From Cecembia rubra (GTDB taxonomy: Bacteria > Bacteroidota > Bacteroidia > Cytophagales > Cyclobacteriaceae), in NCBI RefSeq assembly GCF_003014575.1, contig NZ_PYGF01000005.1:248001-312000 (forward strand): a DNA stretch of 64,000 nt, given 5' to 3'. Made by a program: the position numbers and the translations under genes. The notes under the pieces are model-generated. The model had not been told where the DNA came from and ran no database searches. It saw only the letters and a program-made list of their open reading frames with translations. Of this stretch, positions 54,579-62,990 are shown one piece after another; the stretch's first letter is position 1, and every line of letters begins with the position of its first letter.

Positions 54579-55475
54579 TTAATTTCCACTTTTAGTGCTA
54601 AAAGTAAGAAATAACCGACCCCTGTAAGCTTTTGGGGTTATGCCCTGTAATTTTTTGAATGCTCTGTTAAAATAAGAAAGGTTTTGAAACCCGCATTGGA
54701 AGGCAATTTGCGAAATAGACAAGTCTGAATCTTGTAATAGTTGGCAAGCTTGGTGTATCCTGACCTGGGTAAGGAATTCCGTAAAAGTTTTTCCCGTTCT
54801 TTCTTTGAAAAACCTGCAGAAAGCTTCTTTGCTTAAATGTGCCACCTCCGACACTTCCTTTAATGATAAAGGGTTTTGGCTTTGGGATAGAATAAAAGCC
54901 ATAACCTTCCCCAAACGTTTTCCTTCTGATTCCGTGTAGTCTTTATGGGATGTGGTTTTATTCAGTAATTTAAGGTCTTTATTAAATTGTAGCTCCCAAA
55001 GTATTTGTGTTGCAATTAAAAATTTTTCAAGACCTTCTATTTTTCCAAAATCAGTTAATTTTCCAATTATATTATTTAATGTTTTGCCTTTGACTGCATA
55101 ACAACCCTTGGTTTGCAGTATCCACTGCTGGAGGACCTTAAATTCTTCGACTTCTAACAAATTGCTTTTTAGAACCTCAAAATCAAAATATAAAGAATAG
55201 CCCAACGACCTGACACTACTTGATGGTTCAAAATATTCTGCATCTGAGCGGAAAACGTGGGGCATATTGGAAGTAAATAAAAACATATCCCCTGGATCAA
55301 ATCTTCCTAGATAATCCCCGACCATCAATTGCCCTTTTCCTTCTTTTATCCATGTAAGTTGCCATTGAGGATGCTGGTGGAGTTTCTCGTAAAAATATTT
55401 ACCAGAATCTACCTGAAATCTGACAAACTCCTTATTTGATTTTGGGATTTGAAATGAGATGATTTTTCGGCTCAT
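54579..55475 (-). CDS. AraC family transcriptional regulator of the hydroxyproline genes
   Basis: The 298-aa protein has an N-terminal cupin-like sensing domain (QVDSGKYFYEKLHQHPQWQL, GRFDPGDMFLFTSNMPHVFR) and a C-terminal double HTH (LSLKEVSEVAHLSKEAFCRF and LSISQIAFQCGFQNLSYFNR, then KKLQGITPKAYR). It is divergent from the hydroxyproline catabolism genes starting at 55822, so it probably activates them when hydroxyproline or an intermediate is present. The effector is inferred from context. Confidence 0.9.
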   Translation of the reverse strand: MSRKIISFQIPKSNKEFVRFQVDSGKYFYEKLHQHPQWQLTWIKEGKGQLMVGDYLGRFDPGDMFLFTSNMPHVFRSDAEYFEPSSSVRSLGYSLYFDFEVLKSNLLEVEEFKVLQQWILQTKGCYAVKGKTLNNIIGKLTDFGKIEGLEKFLIATQILWELQFNKDLKLLNKTTSHKDYTESEGKRLGKVMAFILSQSQNPLSLKEVSEVAHLSKEAFCRFFKERTGKTFTEFLTQVRIHQACQLLQDSDLSISQIAFQCGFQNLSYFNRAFKKLQGITPKAYRGRLFLTFSTKSGN

Positions 55476-55821
55476 ACATAAAGGGTTTCATATTCCTTCA
55501 AAGAGGCAATTCATAAGCCTTCTCAAAGACTTTATTGCCATATTGAGGTTTACTATCAGGAAATTATACAGGAAAGGAAAGCTATTGCCCTGTCAACCTG
55601 ATCCGCCACAGAAGAAAAATCTTCCCTGTTTGGGAGTCCATACAGTTCACTCTGGATGATGAGTCCGGTAATCCGTCATTGGCAATAATTTGATATAATA
55701 TTAATGTTATTTTTCGAAACTTCCATATGAATGGTCAATATGGTACCATCAAGAATTAAAAAAGTATAAGCTTCCAAATAGATTAGTCAGTAGTTTTGAG
55801 TTATTAATCAAAAAAATAATT
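55476..55821. promoter_or_regulatory. Control region between araC-type gene and hydroxyproline genes
   Basis: No gene was seen in these 346 bp. A CCATATTG element at 55538-55545 recurs inverted as CAATATGG at 55736-55743. A third copy lies beyond the regulator gene at 54563-54570. These could be regulator half-sites, but an 8-mer of this type may also occur by chance. Promoters for both directions should lie here. Confidence 0.4.
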
Positions 55822-56712
55822 ATGAACTGGCAAGGCGTATTTCCGGCAGTAACGACCAAGTTTCACCAAGATGGCAGTTTGGATATGGAAATGTTTTTCA
55901 AAAACCTGGACGCTCAACTTGAGGCGGGTGTTCATGGGATCATTCTTGGGGGTACATTGGGAGAATCCTCGGTATTGTCTTTGGAAGAAAAAATCCAATT
56001 GACCACAGAAACTGTCAAATATATCAATAGCAAAGTTCCTGTAGTCCTCAATATCGCAGAAGGTGCTACCAGAGATGCTGTTTTTTGGGCTGAGAAGGCC
56101 AAGGAAATGGGGGCTTCAGGTTTGATGCTTTTGCCTCCAATGCGTTATGCTGCCGATCACAGAGAGGTAGTGACCTATTTCAAAGCCATTGCCAAAAGCA
56201 CGGATTTACCAATTATGATTTATAACAATCCTGTTGATTACAAGACCTTGGTTACAATTTCCATGTTTGAGGAATTGGCAGAATGTGACAACATTCAGGC
56301 CATCAAAGAATCTACTCGGGATATTTCGAATGTGACCCGTATGCGCAATCGATTTGGGGATCGCTATAAAATTCTATGTGGTGTTGATACTTTAGCGATG
56401 GAGGAGTTGGTGATGGGTGCAGATGGATGGGTGGCAGGATTGGTCTGTGCTTTTCCCAAAGAAACTGTGGCTGTATACAACTTGGTAAAAGAAGGAAAAT
56501 ATGATGAGGCTTTGCATATTTACCGATGGTTTTTACCTCTTTTGGAACTTGATATTCATCCCAAATTGGTACAATACATCAAATTGGCAGAACAGATGGC
56601 AGGAATCGGAACAGAATGGGTAAGAGCTCCTAGACTAACCTTGGTAGGAGAAGAAAGAATGAAAATCGAAAATATCATTAAAAGAGGCTTGGAGCATAGG
56701 CCTTTGGTTTGA
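55822..56712 (+). CDS. DapA-family 1-pyrroline-4-hydroxy-2-carboxylate deaminase
   Basis: This 296-aa TIM-barrel enzyme is of the dihydrodipicolinate synthase family. GVHGIILGGTLGESSVLSLEE and NNPVDYKT are conserved, and the Schiff-base lysine is in NIQAIKESTRDIS. Context, rather than sequence alone, gives the reaction: it is followed by an alpha-ketoglutarate-semialdehyde dehydrogenase, hydroxyproline epimerase and a D-amino-acid oxidase-like enzyme. In that pathway a DapA-family enzyme deaminates and dehydrates 1-pyrroline-4-hydroxy-2-carboxylate to 2-oxoglutarate semialdehyde. It is the first gene divergent from the AraC regulator. Confidence 0.87.
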   Translation: MNWQGVFPAVTTKFHQDGSLDMEMFFKNLDAQLEAGVHGIILGGTLGESSVLSLEEKIQLTTETVKYINSKVPVVLNIAEGATRDAVFWAEKAKEMGASGLMLLPPMRYAADHREVVTYFKAIAKSTDLPIMIYNNPVDYKTLVTISMFEELAECDNIQAIKESTRDISNVTRMRNRFGDRYKILCGVDTLAMEELVMGADGWVAGLVCAFPKETVAVYNLVKEGKYDEALHIYRWFLPLLELDIHPKLVQYIKLAEQMAGIGTEWVRAPRLTLVGEERMKIENIIKRGLEHRPLV

Positions 56713-56723
56713 GGCTTGGATTT

Positions 56724-56797
56724 AAGATTCAAGACATAAGATTCAAGACATAAGACTCAAGACATAAGACATAAGACTCAAGACATAAGAGACAAGG
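56724..56797. repeat. AAGACATAAGA-type low-complexity repeat
   Basis: About five imperfect units of TTCAAGACATAAGACTC lie just after the deaminase gene. They are followed by a TTGGATATTGGTAGATATTG stretch that recurs near 58460-58500. These look like slippage repeats, not genes. Confidence 0.7.
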
Positions 56798-56974
56798 GGG
56801 TTGGATATTGGTAGATATTGACTTTGCGATATTAGCTATTTGATTTTTGAAGGGTCTTTTGAATAATGGGACTTTTCTTTCACTTTCTGGCTTTAAACTT
56901 CGATTTGCAGCCTATTTCAATTATATTTCTATCCTATTTCAACCTTATATCTAATTAACTGACAAAAAGACACC

Positions 56975-58420
56975 ATGAACCTAGATGCAATATTCCAGTC
57001 CGCTCAAGAAGCCTTCCTTCATTTTAAAAATGTTTCTGGTAAAGATAAAGCTGCATTTTTGAGGCAGATAGCTGATGGACTTGAATCGGAGAAACATAAC
57101 CTGATCCATCTGGCATCTGAGGAGTCCAATTTGCCTGAAGGAAGGATTACAGGAGAACTGGGAAGAACAGTTGGTCAGATCAGACTTTTTGCCAATTTGG
57201 TAGAGGAAGGCAGTTGGGTAGAAGCTGTGATTGACCATGCTGATCCAGAAAGAGCGCCTGCGCCAAAACCTGATTTACGTCGGTTTTTAACAGCATTAGG
57301 ACCGGTAGTGGTCTTTGGAGCAAGTAATTTCCCTTTGGCTTTTTCTACTGCGGGAGGTGATACCATTTCCGCTTTGGCGGCAGGGTGCCCAGTGATCTAT
57401 AAAGCCCATCCTGCTCATCCGGAAACATCTAAGTTAGTGGGACAGGTTATCCATAAAGCTGTGATTGATTCCGCTTTACCTATTGGCGTATTCACCCATG
57501 TAGAAGGAGGAATTGATGTAGGACAGGCCCTTGCAAAGCACCCAATAGCCAAAGCTGTAGCTTTTACCGGTTCTTTTGCAGGAGGAAAAGCTTTATTTGA
57601 TGCTGCAAACCAGAGAAAAGAGCCTATTCCTGTCTTTGCTGAAATGGGTTCAGTCAATCCTATCATCGCCCTGAAAGAAAGGTTGGGTAAGAATTTGGAA
57701 GCCCTTGCCAAGCAGTTTGTGGCTTCTTTGACCCTTGGTGCTGGACAGTTCTGTACGAACCCGGGTTTGATTGTTGTTCCGTCTGAACATTCTGTTGCTT
57801 TTGCTTCGGCAGTAAAAAAGGAATTGGAGCAGATTGTTGCTGCCCCTATGCTTCACGAAGGCATTGCAACCGCGTATTATAATGCTTTGGCTATATTGCA
57901 GGGAAGAAAGGAACTTGAATGGGTTCAGGTGGCAGAAGCAAAGGACCTGATCAAAGCTTACCCAGCATTGGCAAAAATCAAAGCCAGTGATTGGTTGGAG
58001 GATGACCACTTCCAGCAGGAGGTTTTCGGGTCATTTGCTTTGATGGTGGTGTATGAGAATTTTAATGAGTTGTATGCGATAGCGCAAAGACTGCATGGTC
58101 AGTTGACCATAACCCTATGGGGCGAGGAGGATGAATTGGCTAAGAAGATTGACCTGATCAACCAACTGGAAGAAAAATGTGGCAGATTATTGTTTAAGGG
58201 AGTTCCAACAGGTGTTGAAGTAGGCTATGCCATGCAGCATGGTGGGCCTTATCCATCTACAACTGATAGCCGATTTACATCTGTTGGTGTCTATGCCATC
58301 AAGCGATTTGTCAGGCCTATAGCTTTTCAGGACATGCCACATGAACTGCTTCCTGATGCCTTAAGAGAAGAGAATCCTTTGGGGATTTGGAGAATGGTGG
58401 ATGGGAAGTTTCAAAAATAA
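56975..58420 (+). CDS. Alpha-ketoglutarate-semialdehyde (2,5-dioxovalerate) dehydrogenase
   Basis: This 481-aa aldehyde dehydrogenase has FGASNFPLAFSTAGGDTISAL, the cofactor-binding FTGSFAGGKALFDAA, the catalytic Glu in VFAEMGSVNP and the catalytic Cys in LGAGQFCTNPG. The FCTNPG form and the GKxFxGxxP-like spacing fit the KGSADH/2,5-dioxovalerate dehydrogenase subgroup. It would oxidise 2-oxoglutarate semialdehyde to 2-oxoglutarate, the last step of hydroxyproline breakdown. It lies 260 bp after the deaminase on the same strand; the gap is repeat-rich. Confidence 0.9.
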   Translation: MNLDAIFQSAQEAFLHFKNVSGKDKAAFLRQIADGLESEKHNLIHLASEESNLPEGRITGELGRTVGQIRLFANLVEEGSWVEAVIDHADPERAPAPKPDLRRFLTALGPVVVFGASNFPLAFSTAGGDTISALAAGCPVIYKAHPAHPETSKLVGQVIHKAVIDSALPIGVFTHVEGGIDVGQALAKHPIAKAVAFTGSFAGGKALFDAANQRKEPIPVFAEMGSVNPIIALKERLGKNLEALAKQFVASLTLGAGQFCTNPGLIVVPSEHSVAFASAVKKELEQIVAAPMLHEGIATAYYNALAILQGRKELEWVQVAEAKDLIKAYPALAKIKASDWLEDDHFQQEVFGSFALMVVYENFNELYAIAQRLHGQLTITLWGEEDELAKKIDLINQLEEKCGRLLFKGVPTGVEVGYAMQHGGPYPSTTDSRFTSVGVYAIKRFVRPIAFQDMPHELLPDALREENPLGIWRMVDGKFQK

Positions 58421-58554
58421 ACTTGAAATTTTATTTTAATTTGAATGAAGTTACCAAATTGATATTGGTAGAAATTCATTGATATTGTTGGATATTTTTT
58501 AGAAGCATCCATTCAATATCTAAATATCCCAATATCCACGAATATCTTTTGATC

Positions 58555-59553
58555 ATGAAAAAAACTTTCCAATGCATTGATGCCCATACCTGTGGCAATC
58601 CGGTCAGGGTAGTGGCCGGTGGTGTTCCTTTTCTAAAAGGCAACAATATGCTGGAAAAGCGGCAGTATTTCCTGGAAAACCTGGACTGGATCCGAACGGG
58701 GCTGATGTTTGAGCCCCGAGGACATGATATGATGTCGGGTTCCATGCTATTCCCTCCCCATGATCCTGAAAATGATTTTGCAGTACTTTTTATCGAAACT
58801 TCAGGTTGCCTGCCTATGTGCGGACATGGCACTATCGGAACCATCACAATTGCCATTGAAGAAGGATTGATTACACCCAAGACTCCGGGATTCCTACGCA
58901 TGGAAGCACCCGCTGGCTTGGTTTTAGTGGAATACAAACAGGAAGGCAAAAAGGTAACGTCTGTCAAATTGACCAATGTCAAGAGTTTTTTGGCAGCAGA
59001 AGCTTTGGAGATAGAAATCGAGGAATTGGGGAAATTAATCGTGGATGTGGCTTATGGAGGGAATTTTTATTGCATTGTCGACCCTCAGGAAAATTTCCCT
59101 GGCTTGGAGCATTATAAAGCCGAGCAACTCATCTCCATGGCCCGAAATCTGAGGCAAAAGATGAATAAAAAATATGAATTTGTTCACCCAGAGCATGCTC
59201 AGATCAGGGGGCTCAGCCATGTGCTTTGGACTGGAAAGACTTTGGATGAAACCAGTACTGCCCGAAATGCAGTGTTCTATGGGGATAAGGCCATTGACCG
59301 TTCTCCTTGTGGCACAGGAACCTCTGCACGTATGGCCCAGTGGTTTGCAAAAGGTTGGTTGAAGCCCGGGGAAGAGTTTATCCATGAAAGCTTTATCGGT
59401 TCAAAGTTTACTGGTAGGATAGAAGAGGTTACTGAGATTGCAGGCAAACCTGCGATTGTACCAAGCATTGAAGGTTGGGCAAAAATTTACGCTTACAATA
59501 CGATCATTATGGATGATGATGATCCGTATGTGTATGGATTTCAGGTGATTTGA
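58555..59553 (+). CDS. 4-hydroxyproline epimerase (proline racemase family)
   Basis: The protein is 332 aa from ATG 58555 (the frame can be extended to a TTG at 58549). Both catalytic cysteines of the racemase/epimerase class are present: Cys89 in CLPMCGHGTIG and Cys252 in IDRSPCGTGTSARM. A dehydratase would have Thr in place of the first Cys. FQCIDAHTCGNPVRVVAGG is the family N-terminus. It interconverts trans-4-hydroxy-L-proline and cis-4-hydroxy-D-proline, feeding the FAD enzyme encoded downstream. Confidence 0.93.
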   Translation: MKKTFQCIDAHTCGNPVRVVAGGVPFLKGNNMLEKRQYFLENLDWIRTGLMFEPRGHDMMSGSMLFPPHDPENDFAVLFIETSGCLPMCGHGTIGTITIAIEEGLITPKTPGFLRMEAPAGLVLVEYKQEGKKVTSVKLTNVKSFLAAEALEIEIEELGKLIVDVAYGGNFYCIVDPQENFPGLEHYKAEQLISMARNLRQKMNKKYEFVHPEHAQIRGLSHVLWTGKTLDETSTARNAVFYGDKAIDRSPCGTGTSARMAQWFAKGWLKPGEEFIHESFIGSKFTGRIEEVTEIAGKPAIVPSIEGWAKIYAYNTIIMDDDDPYVYGFQVI

Positions 59554-60139
59554 GAGGCGATAGATTAGAAGCGAGAGTTTAGAAACAAGAGGCAAGAAAC
59601 AAGAAACAAGAGGCAAGAAACAAGAGGCAAGAATCAAGAGATAAGAATTTCGGAAGGTGGAAGTTTTGAACCATTTAGAAATTAAGGGAATTAAGAAATT
59701 CATTAAGAAAAGTCGGATGTCGAAAGTCTGATTTCGAAATGACCGACAGCTTCAAATGAATAGGGTCGCTCTGCAATCGCATAAAAGCAATGGAAAAATG
59801 GATTAAAATATTTATCGGCTTTTTCGAGCTCCTGCCTGTTCCCGTCTATTGGAGCTTGTTGTTTCCTAGCCTGTCAATGCATCTAAATTAAAGGACTGAT
59901 TTATCAAAAAGTCAGATTTTTAGACCTTTCAATGCGTCTAAGACAAACAATCAATTTCCTGCTATTTTTCGTCAACCTAGTGGATTACGAAGATGGGATT
60001 AAATCTTACATTCGCCTGTCAAAAACTTAATTTAAGAAACCACCAAAATCCTTATCTTTCATTTTCAAAAATGTATTAAAGAACTACCAATGGGTCGGCC
60101 TACTTGGTACTTTGTACATGGTACTTCGTACAATTGTAT
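59554..60139. repeat. Intergenic gap with GAAACAAGAGGCAA-type repeats
   Basis: No gene was recognised. At 59560-59650 are repeated units of AAGAGGCAAGAAACAAGA, the complement-like type of the TCTCGCTTCT family seen elsewhere. At 60095-60130 lies a TTGGTACTTTGTACATGGTAC piece similar to 8090-8126. The middle part (59700-60080) shows only a doubtful 33-codon frame near 59790. Confidence 0.6.
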
Positions 60140-61387
60140 ATGAAACCAACCATCATCATCGGCGGAGGCGTTATCGGCCTTTTTTCAGCATATTACCTCA
60201 ATAAGCAAGGTGTTGAAGTTATTATCGTGGACAAAAGCGACATGCTGGACACCACTTCCACAGGAAATGCAGGCATGATTGTACCTAGTCATATTATTCC
60301 GCTGTCGGCACCAGGGATGATTGCCAAAGGAATTGCTTGGATGTTTTCTTCCAAAAGCCCTTTTTACATCCATCCAAGACTTGACCGCAAACTCCTGGAA
60401 TGGTCCTGGCTGTTTTACCGTTCTGCCAATGCCAACCATGTGGAAAAGTCCATTCCTTACCTGAAAAACATTTCTTTGCTCAGTAAATCCCTTTACCAGG
60501 AATTTAGAAATGCTCACAAAGATGCAGTGGACCTGGAAATGGCAGAAAAAGGATTGATGATGATTTATCAAACAGCAGAGGTGGAAAAAGAAGAAATTGA
60601 ATTTGCCCATCTGGCACGTCAGCATGGTCTGGAAGCAGAAGTACTCAGCCCTTCGGATATTGCCATAATAGAGCCCAATCTGGAGGTAAAAGCACGTGGA
60701 GCAGTATTATTTCCAGGAGATGCCCACTTATCCCCATCCAACCTGTATAATTTCCTCAAAAAACACTTACTGGGAAAAGGTGTCAAGTTCCTTTCTAACC
60801 GAAAAGTGCTGGGTTTTGAAAAAAATGCTGGAAAGGTTACGGCTGTACTTACGGAAGAAGGAAGTTTGCTTGTAGAAAAGGTCATCCTGTGTGGGGGTGC
60901 CTGGTCAGCGGAATTGGCACAAAAGCTAGGAGTCAAATTGCCCATGATGGGGGGAAAGGGTTATAGCTTTATGCAGGACAACCAACCTGAAATCTTACAG
61001 GCCTCAATCCTTACTGAAATGAAAGTCGCGGTAAGTCCTTATGGACAGCAGGTTCGCTTTGGAGGTACCATGGAGATAGCCGGGACAGATGAAACCATCA
61101 ATATCAACAGGGTAAAAGGAATTTTTGAATCCATTAACCGATATTATCCTGGTTTTCATTCTAAATTCCCAGATAAAGAAAAAATTTGGAAAGGTCTCAG
61201 ACCATGTTCACCAGATGGTGTGCCTTATATCGGTGCAGCCCCAGGTTATAATAATGTATGGTTTGGAACAGGGCATGGGATGATGGGTGTGAGCATGGCT
61301 CCTGCCACAGGAAAAATCCTTTCAGACCTTCATGAAGGACATGCTTCGCCTATGGATATCAAGGCATTTGAGGTTGGGAGATTTTAA
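60140..61387 (+). CDS. FAD-dependent D-hydroxyproline dehydrogenase (DadA-like)
   Basis: The protein is 415 aa from MKPTIIIGGGVIGLFSAYYL (ATG 60140; the frame can extend to 60104). The dinucleotide motif GGGVIG begins the FAD domain, followed by VIIVDKSDMLDTTSTGNAG. The C-terminal RPCSPDGVPYIGAAPGYNNVWFGTGHG is typical of D-amino-acid dehydrogenases (DAO family). Its place beside the epimerase and deaminase indicates oxidation of cis-4-hydroxy-D-proline to 1-pyrroline-4-hydroxy-2-carboxylate at the membrane or in the cytoplasm. It is the last gene of the set. Confidence 0.9.
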   Translation: MKPTIIIGGGVIGLFSAYYLNKQGVEVIIVDKSDMLDTTSTGNAGMIVPSHIIPLSAPGMIAKGIAWMFSSKSPFYIHPRLDRKLLEWSWLFYRSANANHVEKSIPYLKNISLLSKSLYQEFRNAHKDAVDLEMAEKGLMMIYQTAEVEKEEIEFAHLARQHGLEAEVLSPSDIAIIEPNLEVKARGAVLFPGDAHLSPSNLYNFLKKHLLGKGVKFLSNRKVLGFEKNAGKVTAVLTEEGSLLVEKVILCGGAWSAELAQKLGVKLPMMGGKGYSFMQDNQPEILQASILTEMKVAVSPYGQQVRFGGTMEIAGTDETININRVKGIFESINRYYPGFHSKFPDKEKIWKGLRPCSPDGVPYIGAAPGYNNVWFGTGHGMMGVSMAPATGKILSDLHEGHASPMDIKAFEVGRF

Positions 61388-61726
61388 CGCTTAGCTTCTC
61401 TGATTTCAAGGAAATTTTTGAGGCTGTCTTATAATTAGATTTCTAGATCTGTTGACAAAATAAAATTCTGTTAAAGAATCAATTCCTTTGTGACTTGGTG
61501 GCTAAAAATACCATGAAGGCTCTAAGAAACAAAGCTTTACCAATCAAACACCATGTAAAATTTTGGCAATGTTTTTAAAGCATTGATTTATGATACAGCC
61601 TTTTTTGAATTATGAAATTTTATGATTGAAAAATCAGCCAATTTGCTTCTTTCATTTCCCAATTTTCAGGTAGAGAACCTATGCCTGTCTCTGGATGATT
61701 TGTGAGAAAATTGAAAAAATATACGC
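61388..61726. other. Intergenic gap with degenerate repeat
   Basis: No gene was seen. TTGTGACTTGGTGGCTAAAA (61489-61508) is a degenerate copy of the GTGTCTTGGTGCCTTGGTGG repeat found at 16331-16785. The rest is AT-rich and featureless. Confidence 0.5.
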
Positions 61727-62479
61727 TTAGCTCTCAAAAACGGGGTCTTCCCGGTCGATTACACCCCTGATAAAAACGATCATCTGGTCAATTTCCTCCC
61801 AAGAAAACCCTAATTGGGATTGGGAATGGGCCAGTTCATCCCGAAGTCTTCCAATCTTATTCATCATATCCACCCAATTGTCCCTGCTAAAACCTGGTTC
61901 AAATTTGCGGAAGCGCTGTTTTTTGGAAAAAACCGAACCAAGATCCCCAAACTGTAAACACTGTACCAGGTCAATTTCTTCGCCTCTTGCTTTCTTCCAT
62001 TCATAGAGATTCTTGGCCTGGCCCAAGCGATTCTCGGTAATGCTTTCCTCCCAATGTGGAAGCTGCTTCCGGATCAGATCTTTTAGGTGGGTTTCCAAAA
62101 GACTGATCAATCCGAATAATCCAATCCTCAAGGGAATTTTATCCAAGTCCGTACGGGTTACGATATATGCGGGATTACCATCTTCATCTTTGATGAAATA
62201 CCTCCTTCTTTGGATCAACATGCGAAAAGCCATAAGCAAAGGGGTGTCAGCTTCCATCCAATCTTCTTGCCGTAAAGGGGAGGGTGCCTCATCTCCATCA
62301 TCGAATTTCATCCATGCACCATCCACACTGATAATGGCGGAATGGAAGTTCCGCTTTCTCATTTCTTCTCTAAAGTTGGACTGGTCCAGGAGCCGCAGGT
62401 TTTCTGCAATCGGCAGCACATTGATTTGCTCTTCAAAGAGCAACCTGAGCCGGTCCATGGAATTCATTCTGGCCTTCAT
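61727..62479 (-). CDS. CBS-like/HEPN-like domain protein of unknown function
   Basis: This 250-aa protein was not matched to a named family. The N-terminal 115 residues contain two strands-helix units ending in TPLLMAFRMLIQRRRYFIKDEDGNPAYIVTRTDLDK-like sequence, which resembles a CBS domain pair. The C-terminal part (about 118-235) is helical, has IGLFGLISLLETHLKDLIRK and the RxxxxH motif RDELAH (Arg213, His218). That motif is the catalytic signature of HEPN ribonuclease or toxin domains. It stands alone. A nucleotide-controlled RNase role is only an inference. Confidence 0.55.
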   Translation of the reverse strand: MKARMNSMDRLRLLFEEQINVLPIAENLRLLDQSNFREEMRKRNFHSAIISVDGAWMKFDDGDEAPSPLRQEDWMEADTPLLMAFRMLIQRRRYFIKDEDGNPAYIVTRTDLDKIPLRIGLFGLISLLETHLKDLIRKQLPHWEESITENRLGQAKNLYEWKKARGEEIDLVQCLQFGDLGSVFSKKQRFRKFEPGFSRDNWVDMMNKIGRLRDELAHSQSQLGFSWEEIDQMIVFIRGVIDREDPVFES

Positions 62480-62791
62480 ATCAAATCAATTGGCTTAATT
62501 TTAGATTTAAAGTAGCCCAATGCTATCTTATTTCCGAATTTAAATGATGATCAAAGAGAAAATAAACATTTTTATAACCTTTTCCTCCTTTTTTAAGTGC
62601 TTAGTGAGTTGAGGATCCTACTCCTGGCATTGATAATGTCAACCCTTGTCCTTTGATAAATAAGAAACCAAGAAGAATGCTGTAAATATCTATCATACAA
62701 GAAAATAGGATAAATAAGAATGACGTTTTTTCCTGTGATTTGGAGTAAATAACTGTCTTGGAGAGGGCTTAATGGGAAAGTGTTTTGAAGA

Positions 62792-62817
62792 AAAAATACC
62801 TAATATTAGGTATTTTT
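62792..62817. promoter_or_regulatory. Perfect 26-bp palindrome
   Basis: The core ATACCTAATATTAGGTAT flanked by A-runs and T-runs is fully symmetric. It lies about 19 bp before a -7-like TAAATTTG, at the -33 position, so it may be an operator or activator site for the desaturase gene. Confidence 0.6.
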
Positions 62818-62835
62818 CAGTAATGTCAGGCATGA

Positions 62836-62843
62836 TAAATTTG
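62836..62843 (+). promoter_or_regulatory. Putative -7 promoter element (TAnnTTTG)
   Basis: TAAATTTG is an exact match to the Bacteroidota -7 consensus. It gives a leader of about 145 nt for the desaturase gene. Confidence 0.5.
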
Positions 62844-62890
62844 CCTCAGGGTGATTAAGCAACTTTTTTGAATTTATATTTTAGTATTGA

Positions 62891-62930
62891 ACAGGGGGTA
62901 TTTGTTTGGTGACTTTTTGCCCCTGTTTTT
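62891..62930 (+). terminator. Terminator-like hairpin in the desaturase leader
   Basis: ACAGGGG pairs with CCCCTGT across a 22-nt loop and is followed by TTTTCTTTT. It lies between the putative promoter and the start codon, as an attenuator would. Confidence 0.5.
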
Positions 62931-62990
62931 CTTTTGTAAAACTTCAAACAAGTGTAACTTAGTAGGGTTAAAGCAATAAACCCTCAACTT

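Noticed and set aside
56724-56797. CRISPR array candidate from the repeated AAGACATAAGA units
   Set aside because: Units are contiguous without spacers and imperfect; no cas genes are present anywhere in the window.
59791-59892. 33-codon hydrophobic frame (MEKWIKIFIGFF...)
   Set aside because: Too short, no neighbours on a common transcript, and inside a repeat-rich gap; coding cannot be supported.
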